Of a stretch of DNA of 64,000 nt, positions 22,401-31,617 are shown piece after piece. The position numbers and the translations under genes were made by a program. The number at the start of each line of letters is the position of its first letter. The stretch's first letter is position 1. This stretch comes from Membranipora membranacea (taxonomy: Eukaryota > Bryozoa > Gymnolaemata > Cheilostomatida > Membraniporidae): positions 24,838,283 through 24,902,282 of the forward strand of contig OU612066.1 of assembly GCA_914767715.1 (NCBI GenBank), given 5' to 3'. The notes below the pieces were generated by a model. That model made no database searches, was not told where the DNA came from, and saw nothing but the letters and a program-made list of their open reading frames with translations.

Positions 22401-23246
22401 ATGACAGTGTCAAGATTACACTGTAATACTAACACAAGCTAAGAAAATTGTTGTCAAGATAATCTTTCAATGCTTCTAGATCAAATTTAGTTCCAACTTT
22501 TCAGCCACACAGAACGATCATTGCGAAAACCTATCAATCTACTGAGGCATATTCACCTACCTCACTGTAGTGCAGTACCAGATCAGTAACATTGCAAAGA
22601 TGGTCAATAAGCCCAGAGTGGTTCCAATAATGGATATTATAGACGAAGTAGATATAATTGTTGAATCGGTTGTAACTGCTTTCTCAGTCGTAACTGCTTT
22701 CTCAGTCGTGGTTTGTCTAGTTCCAGTGGTTGGCTGTTCTAGACTTTGAGACTTCTGATCTCCACCATCTATGTGGTAAGTTGTCCCTGAAAGCAAGTCA
22801 AATTATTGATGGTGGCTTTACACTGTGGGAATTGTAAGATAACTGTAGTTAAAAAAGAGCTTCTAGCTTGTCATAAAAAGAACTACAGAAATATATTATG
22901 TAAATTCGGATCTACGAAAATGCAATGATTTTGTCCAAGCAGTCAAAAAACATTTTGGTTTTCAGTTTAACTTTTAGTTAGATTAAGACGGTAAATGGAA
23001 ACAGACACCGTGCAGATAAAAAGGCAGTACCTGTGCCGGGGGAAGATTCTGTTGTGTGTGTTTGAACACTCGAGTTTTGAACAATACATTCCAGCTGCGG
23101 GTCCCATTGCCGATCGTTGCAGCTGAATGTGTTAGCTTTGTGCCGAAGCTCAAACCCATGCAGACAAGAGGCTCTGTAGTTCCGATCAATTATCCGTTCT
23201 AACCCTCGCATGTTCAGATTTGCAATGTTGGTATTACAAGACCTCA
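19454..23246 (-). CDS. CCP-TM-ITAM receptor, copy 2 (3' part, open)
   Basis: Minus-strand exons: 23031-23246 (CCP), 22561-22786 (stalk and membrane helix), 21899-21957 (juxtamembrane), 19454-20115 (tail). Phases run 1-1, 1-2, 2-1 and 1-stop; 386 codons are open. The CCP has four cysteines with LHGFELR, FSC and W-DP-LEC. The stalk has repeated TTEKAVT units (likely O-glycosylated), then a helix of about 23 residues ending WYC. The tail is 220 codons: YEVI-x8-YCEI (20062-20015), then YDTM. Known for such motifs: after Src-family phosphorylation an ITAM recruits tandem-SH2 kinases (Syk, Shark), and YxxM recruits PI3K. A cell-surface immune or recognition receptor is inferred. The 5' exons were not found: the 3.26-kb duplicated block starts inside this CCP exon and lies where they should be. 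Confidence 0.78.
19997..20062 (-). other. ITAM plus YxxM motif block (copy 2)
   Basis: The motif reads SDYEVI, eight residues, YCEI, then NEYDTM. The YxxI-x8-YxxI spacing lies within the canonical ITAM range of 6-12 (usually 6-8), with an Asp before each tyrosine. The 66-nt block differs from copy 1 at one residue (V versus E after the first YxxI), while flanking tail sequence has diverged far more. Confidence 0.85.
20183..20461 (-). CDS. Possible small exon or gene in the receptor intron
   Basis: From ATG 20461 the frame encodes about 70 residues of plausible coding composition (MYFNCPQKHLDYAKY start, YVSDLYKKLYESGNF, then TTCK) before candidate donors (AAG|GTTAAG or AGT|GTAAGT). It shares the receptor's strand and intron, and lies head to head with the nested secreted gene. 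The copy 1 equivalent (about 6640-6700) has no ATG, and neither donor gives the phase-1 end needed to join the tail exon. It may be a separate gene, an unused cassette, or chance. Confidence 0.3.
   Translation of the reverse strand: MYFNCPQKHLDYAKYNENREFNDAFNHFEMVVRPEYIPYNQNSTYLSCLYVSDLYKKLYESGNFTTCKVKRSVSPCCHKFSCIGYGMNSCYC
20656..21491 (+). CDS. Secreted eight-cysteine protein nested in receptor copy 2
   Basis: Exons 20656-20779 (124 nt, CCAG|GTGAGT) and 21214-21491 (acceptor TTTTTAG) give 133 residues. The signal peptide is MRGAGLILVVTLVLTPSIHA, with cleavage likely after HA. The mature chain has Cys at about 33, 58, 62, 83, 85, 88, 107 and 129, all shared with the copy at 5700-6435, plus the invariant block CRLCPEDYFRG and an MKR-xW helix. 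Exon 1 has exactly the same length in both copies. The gene is antisense to the receptor inside the intron between juxtamembrane and ITAM exons. A 3' remnant survives in copy 3 (about 46890-46978, minus). Conservation of signal peptide, cysteines and splice site in diverged copies argues for a real protein. Family and partner are unknown. Confidence 0.82.
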
Positions 23247-23599
23247 CTAAAAATCAATCAATCATGATTACATCTGTGGTATGGTAGAGTAAGAATATGA
23301 TGATGATGCCCGTCTAAGTATACTGCAAATTAATGCTGGCTTAACCTTGCTTGCTGGAAACCACCAAACCTGATAGTAATTAAATCAAGTTTACAACTCA
23401 GAATCTGAGTCTGTATTTCTCACCCACAATTTCTTTGATAAGGTTAAGAATAGATCTGGTACTGAAATGACTTTGGTTGCTCTTGAAAGTATTTGTAGAT
23501 ATCCAAAGAATTTAATAGGTAATGAAAAACGTCAGGATTCATATTGATTGTATAATTGAAAGTTTTGTTTACCTTTTTAAATTACTTAGGTTTATTTTT

Positions 23600-24680
23600 T
23601 GTTCAAAGTGCTTTAATTCCGAATATTTGGAAGTTATTACAGTATCCAGGTATATACAACTGTGACAACGGAATGCTATTTATCATTTATCAAAGCATGG
23701 AAAGCAAAACAACCAATTTTCATAGAAATGAACAGGAAATAACTGAATAAACTTGCGCAAGGACACGATTAAATGATATACCAATTTTAAAATCCGATCC
23801 AGGGTCTAAAAGGGTCTAGAGTATGTTATCCCCTGTTGAATTTTAACACTAACACCTAAGTATCATACCTCAAAACCCGTTGGAATTCATCAGTAGAGCC
23901 CTAAATTACTCTCTAGGCTTCTGCGTACAGGGTGCTGCCCTGAACTCCGTTGGGGGGGCTTACAGCGCCCCCCCCCCCAACCCCTCAGCTGTTTGTGTTT
24001 TGGCGCTTCGCGCCCTTGAGGCGCCGCTCCGTGGCACAGTGTCGCCAAAACTCAGGTTTATAAAACTCCCAGGGTGAGAGTCCTGCTCCAGCTATCAACG
24101 ACTGTGCCAAAGGAATGCCATTTATCATTCATCAAAGCCTTATCTATACATTCAGGTATTTATTGAGTATAAAACCCCAGCAAACTATTCTCAAGGTGTT
24201 TAGGAAAGCAAAACACGACCAATTTTCATGTCAAAGCATTCTCATGGCAATGAACGAGAGAAAACTGAATACACTTGAACAAGGACATCATTGAATGATA
24301 TAACCAAGTTGAAAGTGCGAAAGCCTAGGGTCTAGTAGGGTCAAGAGTATGCTATGTCCCCTTTTAGATATGAACATTAAATGATTATATTTTTTGTTCA
24401 AAGTGCTTTAATCTCGAATTTTTGGAAGTTATTACAGTATCCAGGTATATACAACTGTGACGACGGAATGCTATTTATCATTTATCAAAGCATGGAAAGC
24501 AAAACAACCAATTTTAATATGAAAACATCCTCATAGCAATGAACGGGAAAAAACTGAATAAACTTGCGCAAGGACACGATTGAATGATATAACCAATTTT
24601 AAAATCCGATCCAGGGTCTAAAAGGGTCTAGAGTATTTTATCTCCCCTGTTGAATTTTAACACTAACACCTACAGTATTA
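23600..24680. repeat. Internal repeats and GC-rich island in unit 1
   Basis: A block around GTTCAAAGTGCTTTAATTCCGAA through AAAGCAAAACAACCAATTTT occurs twice (about 23600-23725 and 24392-24515), with a more diverged third match near 24095-24235. Between them a GC-rich island (about 23930-24055) contains C and G homopolymers and self-complementary parts (TTTTGGCG/CGCCAAAA), unlike the surrounding AT-rich DNA. Unit 2 repeats all of it (26860-27940). It is probably a composite of non-autonomous elements; the type is not recognised. Confidence 0.6.
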
Positions 24681-25599
24681 CAGCCCTGGTTTGCAAGGCC
24701 AGCTACCAGTCTGCTTTACTTATCATTACAAATCGATATTGGGCAAAGGTTGCTTAGGCAAAAACACTTTAGAGTTGCTCTGTAACAGAGGGGATCTAAT
24801 ACACTAGACTCTTCTACCCTTCAGTTTTCGCATTTTGAAATAAGTTTTATCATTGAAAAATGTCATTTGCCAAGTAAATTCAGTTACTTTGTTTATGGCT
24901 ATCAGATAGCTTTGATATTAGTGCTGGTTGATTTTTGATTTCCTAAACTCTTAAAGAATAAATTGATGAGGCTTATACTCAACAAATACTAAACCAAAAG
25001 CTCATCGTTGTGCCACAATTATCTTCTCTGGCATACTTAACATATTGATGGCTATTATGTTGAACAATCCATCAATGGGATATACAAAATATAAACAAAA
25101 TTCATGGGTGATGATTGCGCATGGCTCACATATATAATTTTTTTCTTCCAATTATTTCCAGCCCTGTTAGGCACACCAACTTTGTACCAAATTACCACTC
25201 ACTCTTGAAGGGGACTTTTTTGAATTATGGACAAACTATGGAAAATATCTATTAGAACTAATTTCTGATTTTGCCTGATTTAAAGGCTGCGCCAATACCA
25301 AAATTGTAGACTGCTCATACTGTGCAAGTCACTTAAAATTCATTGAACAATGCTTACATACTTTTCGACATTTACTTCAGTAACCATCAAATTGGGAATA
25401 AGTCTCAATTCGGTTTTGTCTCAAAATGTAATGCAACAGGAAAAATATCTATTGCAATGCCCAGCCCTAATCTGGGGGAAAAATTGCATTTAATTCACTG
25501 AGCATTAAAAAAAGGATCTGCCCTCAATTATGCTATTGATTATGTTGAGAAGAAATACTTTATAATTTTATCTGTAACTGCAATAGCTTGGCGGAAGAA

Positions 25600-25792
25600 T
25601 GAGAAAGAAAGATGAAACGGTCGAAGCCAGGTCTGAACTGTCTGTCGAATGGAGGCAGAGGTTGTAGTGCAGGTACCATAGTTACATGTTCGGGTGCCAT
25701 TGGGCCAGGTGAAGGTACAGAAATCTCTGCTATTACAAGAAACATAAAGTTTGGTATAAACTTTCAAACATGCATTGTAATACTCAGATAAT
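25600..25792 (-). CDS. Candidate cysteine-rich exon in unit 1
   Basis: After a minus-strand acceptor (AATTTCAG) an open frame encodes EYYNACLKVYTKLYVSC, then CTFTWPNGTRTCNYGTC and a Thr/Ser run, with five cysteines and good coding texture. The phase-1 acceptor would fit the extracellular introns of the receptor family, and the exon lies upstream of the copy 2 CCP exon. No clear donor was found. The unit 2 equivalent (about 28860-29055) has a TAA, a Cys-to-Phe change and a 1-nt deletion. It could be an N-terminal module of copy 2. Confidence 0.35.
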
Positions 25793-26052
25793 TCTGAAAT
25801 TCAACTTCAAACATTGGTTCTAAACCGATAAAGCAAACTCATTGTCTTTTGCTATATGTATATTAATTATTTGTGCAGAACTAGCAAGATTGCTACCCGA
25901 ATATAAGAAATAGTACATTTATACTTCAATATGCTAGCAGTAGTTGGGTAGTTATTCATAATAACCTACCCATATCTACGTTGGTTTTCCTGATGAATAT
26001 TAGGTATGAACTAATGATCCGATCTCACCAGCCAGGCCTTTTATATCTAAAT

Positions 26053-26409
26053 CAGGGGTACCCAACGTTTTCATTGAGGGGGCCGCATCCACATATTGCA
26101 ATGTCCCTGGGGGCCCGTAACTTCGCCATAAATCGAACACTCAAATATGGGTGTGCAGTATTTTATCTTTGCAGTGGGCAATTCATTTATTGGAGCTCAC
26201 TCGAATGCAATGGTTGAGGAATTCCTAAATACTGTGACTAGATTTAGTGCGTTCTTTATTATTTTATTATTTTATAAATGAGGAATGTAATAACTATAGG
26301 GGTGAAAATTGTTTTTGTGACTACGCAAGTTTCTCAGATGGGTCGGGGGCCATATAAAATTGGGTCGGGGGCCGCATGCGGCCCCAGGGCCACTCGTTGG
26401 GCAGCCCTG
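26053..26409. mobile_element. hAT-type non-autonomous element (unit 1)
   Basis: The ends CAGGGGTACCCAACG and CGTTGGGCAGCCCTG form 15-bp inverted repeats with two mismatches. Flanks are ATCTAAAT (26045-26052) and ATCTAAAC (26410-26417), an 8-bp target duplication with one mismatch at the tandem junction. The inner end is rich in GGGCCGCATGCGGCCC-like palindromes. No coding capacity. Confidence 0.85.
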
Positions 26410-29315
26410 ATCTAAACCCATGCAGACAAGAGGCTCTGTAGTTCCGATCAATTATCCGTTCTAACCCTCGCATGTTCAGATTTGCAATGTCGGTATCACA
26501 AGACCTCACTAAAAATCAATCAATCATGATTACATTTGTGGTATGGTAGAGTAAGAATATGATGATGATGCCCGTCTAAGTATACTGCAAATTAATGCTG
26601 GCTTAACCTTGCTTGCTGGAAACCACCAAACCTGATAGTAATTAAATCAAGTTTACAACTCAGAATCTGAGTCTGTATTTCTCACCCACAATTTCATTGA
26701 TAAGGTTAAGAATAGATCTGGTACTGAAATGACTTTGGTTGCTCTTGAAAGTTTTTGTAGATATCCAAAGAATTTAATAGGTAATGAAAAACGTCAGGAT
26801 TCATATTGATTGTATAATTGAAAGTTTTGTTTACCTTTTTAAATTACTCTGGTTTATTTTTTGTTCAAAGTGCTTTAATTCCGAATATTTGGAAGTTATT
26901 ACAGTATCCAGGTATATACAACTGTGACAACGGAATGCTATTTATCATTTATCAAAGCATGGAAAGCAAAACAACCAATTTTCATAGAAATGAACGGGAA
27001 ATAACTGAATAAACTTGCGCAAGGACATGATTGAATGATATAAGCAATTTTAAAATCCGATCCAGGGTCTAAAAGGGTCTAGAGTATGTTATCCCCCTGT
27101 TGAATTTTAACACTAACACCTAACTATCATACCTCAAAACCCGTTGGAATTCATCAGTAGAGCCCTAACTTACTCTCTAGGCTTCTGCGTACGGGGTGCT
27201 GCCCCGAACTCCGTTGGGGGGGCTTACAGCGCCCCCCCCCCCCAACCCCTCAGCTGTTTGTGTTTTGGCGCTTCGCGCCCTTGAGGCGCCGCTCCGTGGC
27301 ACAGTGTCGCCAAAACTCAGGTTTATTAAACTCCCAGGGTGAGAGTCCTGCTCCAGCTATCAACGACTGTGCCAAAGGAATGCCATTTATCATTCATCAA
27401 AGCCTTATATATACATTCAGGTATTTATTGAGTATAAAACCCCAGCAAACTATTCTCAAGGTGTTTAGGAAAGCAAAACACGACCAATTTTCATGTCAAA
27501 GCATTTTCATGGCAATGAACGAGAGAAACCTGAATACACTTGAACAAGGACATCATTGAATGATACAACCAAGTTGAAAGTGCGAAAGCCTAGGGTCTAG
27601 TAGGGTCAAGAGTATGCTATGTCCCCTTTTAGATATGAACATTAAATGATTATATTTTTTGTTCAAAGTGCTTTAATCCCGAATTTTGGAAGTTATTACA
27701 GTATCCAGGTATATACAACTGTGACGACGGAATGCTATTTATCATTTATCAAAGCATGGAAAGCAAAACAACCAATTTTCATATGAAAACATCCTCATAG
27801 CAATGAACGGGAAAAAACTGAATAAACTTGCGCAAGGACACGATTGAATGATATAACCAATTTTAAAATCCGATCCAGGGTCTAAAAGGGTCTAGAGTAT
27901 GTTATCTCCCCTGTTGAATTTTAACACTAACACCTACAGTATTACAGCCCTGGTTTGCAAGGCCAGCTACCAGTCTGCTTTACTTATCATTACAAATCGA
28001 TATTGGGCAAAGGTTGCTTAGGCAAAAACACTTTAGAGTTGCTCTGTAACAGAGGGGATCTAATACACTAGACTCTTCTACCCTTCAGTTTTCGCATTTT
28101 GAAATAAGTTTTATCATTGAAAAATGTCATTTGCCAAGTAAATTCAGTTACTTTGTTTATGGCTATCAGATAGCTTTGATATTAGTGCTGGTTGATTTTT
28201 GATTTCCTAAACTCTTAAAGAATAAATTGATGAGGCTTATACTCAACAAATACTAAACCAAAAGCTCATCGTTGTGCCAAAATTATCTTCTCTGGCATAC
28301 TTAACATATTGATGGCTATTATGTTGAGCAATCCATCAATGGGATATACAAAATATAAACAAAATTCATGGGTGATGATTGCGCATGGCTCACATATATA
28401 ATTTTTTTCTTCCAATTATTTCCAGCCCTGTTAGGCACACCAACTTTGTACCAAATTACCACTCACTCTTGAAGGGGACTTTTTTGAATTATGGACAAAC
28501 TATGGAAAATATCTATTAGAACTAATTTTTGATTTTGCCTGATTTAAAGGCTGCGCCAATACCAAAATCGTAGACTGCTCATACTGTGCAAGTCACTTAA
28601 AATTCATTGAACAATGCTTACATACTTTTCAACATTTACTTCAGTAACCATCAAATTGGGAATAAGTCTCAATTCGGTTTTGTCTCCAAATGTAATGCAA
28701 AAGGAAAAATATCTATTGCAATGCTCAGCCCTAATCTGGGGGAAAAATTGCATTTAATTCACTGAGCATTAAAAAAGGGATCTGCCCTCAATTATGCTTA
28801 TGATTATGTTGAGAAGAAATACTTTATAATTTTATCTGTAACTGCAATAGCTTGGCGGAAGAATGAGAAAGAAAGATGAAACGTCGAAGCCAGGTCTGAA
28901 CTGTCTGTCGAATGGAGGCAGAGGTTGTAGTGCAGGTACCATAGTTACATGTTCGGGTGCCATTGGGCCAGATGAAGGTAAAGAAATCTCTGCTATTACA
29001 AGAAACTTAAAGTTTGGTATAAACTTTCAAACATGCATTGTAATACTCAGATAATTCTGAAATTCAACTTCAAACATTGGTTCTAAACCGATAAAGCAAA
29101 CTCATTGTCTTTTGCTATATGTATATTAATTATTTGTGCAGAACTAGCAAGATTGCTACCCGAATATAAGAAATAGTACATTTATACTGCAATATGCTAG
29201 CAGTAGTTGGGTAGTTATTCATAATAACCTACCCATATCTACGTTGGTTTTCCTGATGAATATTAGGTATGAACTAATGATCCGATCTCACCAGCCAGGC
29301 CTTTTATATCTAAAT

Positions 29316-29643
29316 CAGGGGTACCCAACGTTTTCATTGAGGGGGCCGCATCCACATATTACAATGTCCCTGGGGGCCCGTAACCTCGCCATAAATCGAA
29401 CACTCAAATATGGGTGTGCAGTATTTTATCTTTGCAGTGGGCAATTCATTTATTGGAGCTCACTCAAATGCAATGGTTGATGAATTCCTAAATACTGTGA
29501 CTAGATTTAGTGCGTTCCTTATTATTTTATCATTTTATAAATGAGGAATGTAATAACTTTAGGGGTGAAAATTGTTTTTGTGACTACGCAAATTTCTCAG
29601 ACGGGTCGGGGGCCATATAAAATTGGGTCGTTGGGCAGCCCTG
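29316..29643. mobile_element. hAT-type non-autonomous element (unit 2)
   Basis: Same inverted-repeat ends as the unit 1 copy, with a perfect 8-bp target duplication ATCTAAAT (29308-29315 and 29644-29651). It is about 29 nt shorter, having lost part of the palindromic 3' subterminal region. The perfect duplication here shows that the right edge of unit 2 is the original genomic flank. Confidence 0.88.
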
Positions 29644-29651
29644 ATCTAAAT

Positions 29652-30655
29652 CCATGAAAAATGATTATATCAATACATAAGACCGTCTCATCACGTTTCA
29701 TTGGATTGTGTCATGACAATCATTCAATCATCTCATAGTATCCTAGGCACTTGATGATGGCTTCCAAGAGAACAGAGTATTTGGCACTATGGAAAAGTGT
29801 TTGCTCCTTTGAATTGAATGCGGATGTTCTGCCAAACATTGAAATGGGATTCCAGTTGATTATCAATCTATTTTTACAGCTGATTACAAAGATAACGATT
29901 ATATCATACCCTGGATCTGCTGAGTTGAAAGAATGTATGCTGTGAGTTGTATATGTGGGTGCGATTTCACACGATAACTATGAACATACAACAAATGACA
30001 TTGGACAAGGTTGAGTGAATGCTAGAAGATAGAAAACAATCATAGAGCTTTGATGGAGCGGCACATATCTTCTGACCTACAAATATAATCACATAGTCAC
30101 CAGTGAGAAAATACAGACAAAATTTTTGTTGAAATCCTTTATAAGGTTCAGATTTTTGGGGGGAAGGCTAGCATCAAAGTTTGAATTCATATTTGATCAT
30201 TATAATTTTGGATTTATTTAGATACAGCCGATCTACAGTGTAACATTCAGGGTACAAAGTTTTACAAATAGCCCTGCCTTTGAAAAGCTACATAAACGTG
30301 GGAAAAATATTCTTTAGAAAGTCAATTGATTAGAGTTGATAACAGGTGGTAATCAAGTTGAAACTGATGGTGTCTAAATTCTGGCACGATACAAGCTTCA
30401 GCAAACTACGGCTTATGAATACCTTTTTTTTTTAGCACCTTGATATTTGAAGTGCTGAGGGATATTATATGAATCTAGTCTCTGGTGCCAGCTGTGATTC
30501 ATTGGGAAGCTATTAATTATCATGGAAAAGTATTTCCCTTGTTAGTTCTGTCGGTATGATGATTGATAGCTAGATTGTTATTCCATTTCTATGATTGAAC
30601 AATTATGAAATAAAATAGCTGTTAAATATATCGCTGTTATCTTATTGGAATCTGT
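29652..30655. other. Intergenic, no gene seen
   Basis: AT-rich. One kappaB-like 11-mer (AAGTATTTCCC) at 30528-30538. A short frame at 29751-29945 has no splice or homology support. Confidence 0.4.
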
Positions 30656-30723
30656 AGTTTTTGGATGACTTAGCACTAAATGATTATGATTCTAATCATT
30701 TAGTGCTAAGTCATCCAAAAACT
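30656..30723. repeat. Perfect 31-bp hairpin upstream of the cationic peptide gene
   Basis: Arms 30656-30686 and 30693-30723 are exact reverse complements around a 6-nt loop. It lies about 100 bp upstream of the TATA box. Perfect arms imply a recent origin or selection. Confidence 0.95.
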
Positions 30724-30825
30724 GATGAATACATCAATAACTGCACCAAGTATTTCCCCTTTCCGAACACCTGGTTGGTTGTTTACAAGACGAACGGCAC
30801 CGATTGTAATGATGAGTATTTCTGG

Positions 30826-30832
30826 TATAAAA
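30826..30832 (+). promoter_or_regulatory. TATA box of the cationic peptide gene
   Basis: TATAAAA lies about 60 bp before the start codon at 30894, so transcription would begin near 30855-30860 with a short leader. Two AAGTATTTCCC 11-mers at 30528-30538 and 30748-30758 resemble Rel/NF-kappaB half-consensus (GGGAAATAC on the other strand). Confidence 0.6.
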
Positions 30833-30893
30833 GGCAGAATTTTGAGAGGAGAAAAACATTCACAGTTCCGATCCACAAGGAAGACTGACTAAA

Positions 30894-31617
30894 ATGGGTA
30901 AGTAAGCGAAAATACGGGTCCGGGCATTAAGTTTTTTCTTTTTTGTTCTGTCACTGCATGAAAAACATTCCTAAAGATGATGTAGAATGACAATAGAAGT
31001 ATATATATATGATTAACTTTTCTTAATATTCAGCTAACCCTTTGCCTGTCTGTAAAAGAAGTGTTACTTCTCTATATACCAACAAGGTTAAATAATTTGG
31101 TCTTATCTAATATCCATGTTTCTTTTGTAGCTATGACTAAGTTCGCCATCATGGCAATCATTGCTGCTGTATGTTTGACTGTCATAGTCGCCCAAGAGGC
31201 AGTAGTGGCATCTGGTGTGCGACCTGTTGTTGACATTGGGGGTGACTTTGGCCCTCCACCTAAAGACGTAGTAGTGGCATCTGGTGTGCGACCTGTTGTT
31301 GACATTGGGGGTGACTTTGGCCCTCCACCTAAAGCGGGACCTCCTCCTCGCAGACGTTTCAATCCTTTCAGACGGTTCATTCTCCGGCGACTCTTCAATC
31401 CCTTTAGAAGAAGTAAGTTAACCTCAAACTCTTTATGAATATGTATTTTCTGACAGACTTTCAATAACATAAATAACAGCATTGTAAACTCACTGATAGA
31501 CAACAACAGCTTATCACTAAACATCAAAAACATTGAAAAGTTTTACGTTGCGGAGAAAAAAAAAATAATAAATACTAATTCTAAATATTTTATATCTTAG
31601 GACAAAGATTCAACTAA
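30894..31617 (+). CDS. Secreted cationic repeat peptide precursor (antimicrobial-like)
   Basis: Three exons: ending 30897 (ATGG|GTAAGT), 31131-31412 (donor A|GTAAGT) and from 31601 to TAA 31617; CDS 303 nt, 100 residues. Layout: signal peptide 1-22 (FAIMAIIAAVCLTVIVA core), two 21-residue repeats (residues 26-46 and 49-69) that are identical and carry GVRPVVDIGGDFGPPPK, then an Arg-rich C terminus (about 75-100) built on two FNPFRR units. The region before the tail is neutral to acidic; the tail has about eleven Arg in 26 residues. This is the usual organisation of secreted antimicrobial-peptide precursors, but without cysteines. The nucleotide repeat is also near identical (63 bp), so recent duplication is likely. 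A neuropeptide or matrix precursor is an alternative; no dibasic amidation signal is seen. Confidence 0.8.

Larger units (their letters stand above)
3421..23246. repeat. Large inverted duplication (two receptor arms around a 9-kb centre)
   Basis: Left arm, about 3421-8890, and right arm, about 17740-23246 read in reverse, share in order: CCP exon, membrane exon, juxtamembrane exon, antisense nested gene, ITAM exon, tail-repeat element, and non-coding sequence out to GTGGTTGATAATAAAAT (left about 8810, right about 17805). Divergence is clear and each arm has private insertions (foldback 18063-18685 on the right; hairpins 8601-8723 on the left), so this is old rather than an assembly mirror. 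The centre holds the P2RX7-domain and THAP transposase genes. Confidence 0.75.
23152..29651. repeat. 3.26-kb tandem direct duplication
   Basis: Unit 1 is about 23152-26413 and unit 2 about 26414-29650, nearly identical throughout (for example AAACCCATGCAGACAAGAGG at 23152 and 26414). Each unit starts inside the receptor CCP exon (first 95 nt of the exon on the minus strand) and ends at a hAT-type element. The join has short shared sequence (CTAAAcCCATG), suggesting microhomology-mediated duplication. Unit 2 has small deletions, including about 29 nt in its hAT element. Confidence 0.9.

Noticed and set aside
3421-23246. Inverted arms as a simple assembly artefact
   Set aside because: The arms differ by many substitutions, private hairpins and a TTAA-flanked insertion, which a mirrored assembly error would not produce.
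25981-26217. Plus-strand frames shared by both tandem units (also 29244-29480)
   Set aside because: They run into the hAT-type element and start upstream of it; no domain, no splice support. Similarity between the two is due to the tandem duplication.
31072-31533. 153-codon minus-strand frame across the cationic peptide gene
   Set aside because: It arises from the repeat-rich coding sequence on the plus strand, where signal peptide, splice sites and TATA box agree.
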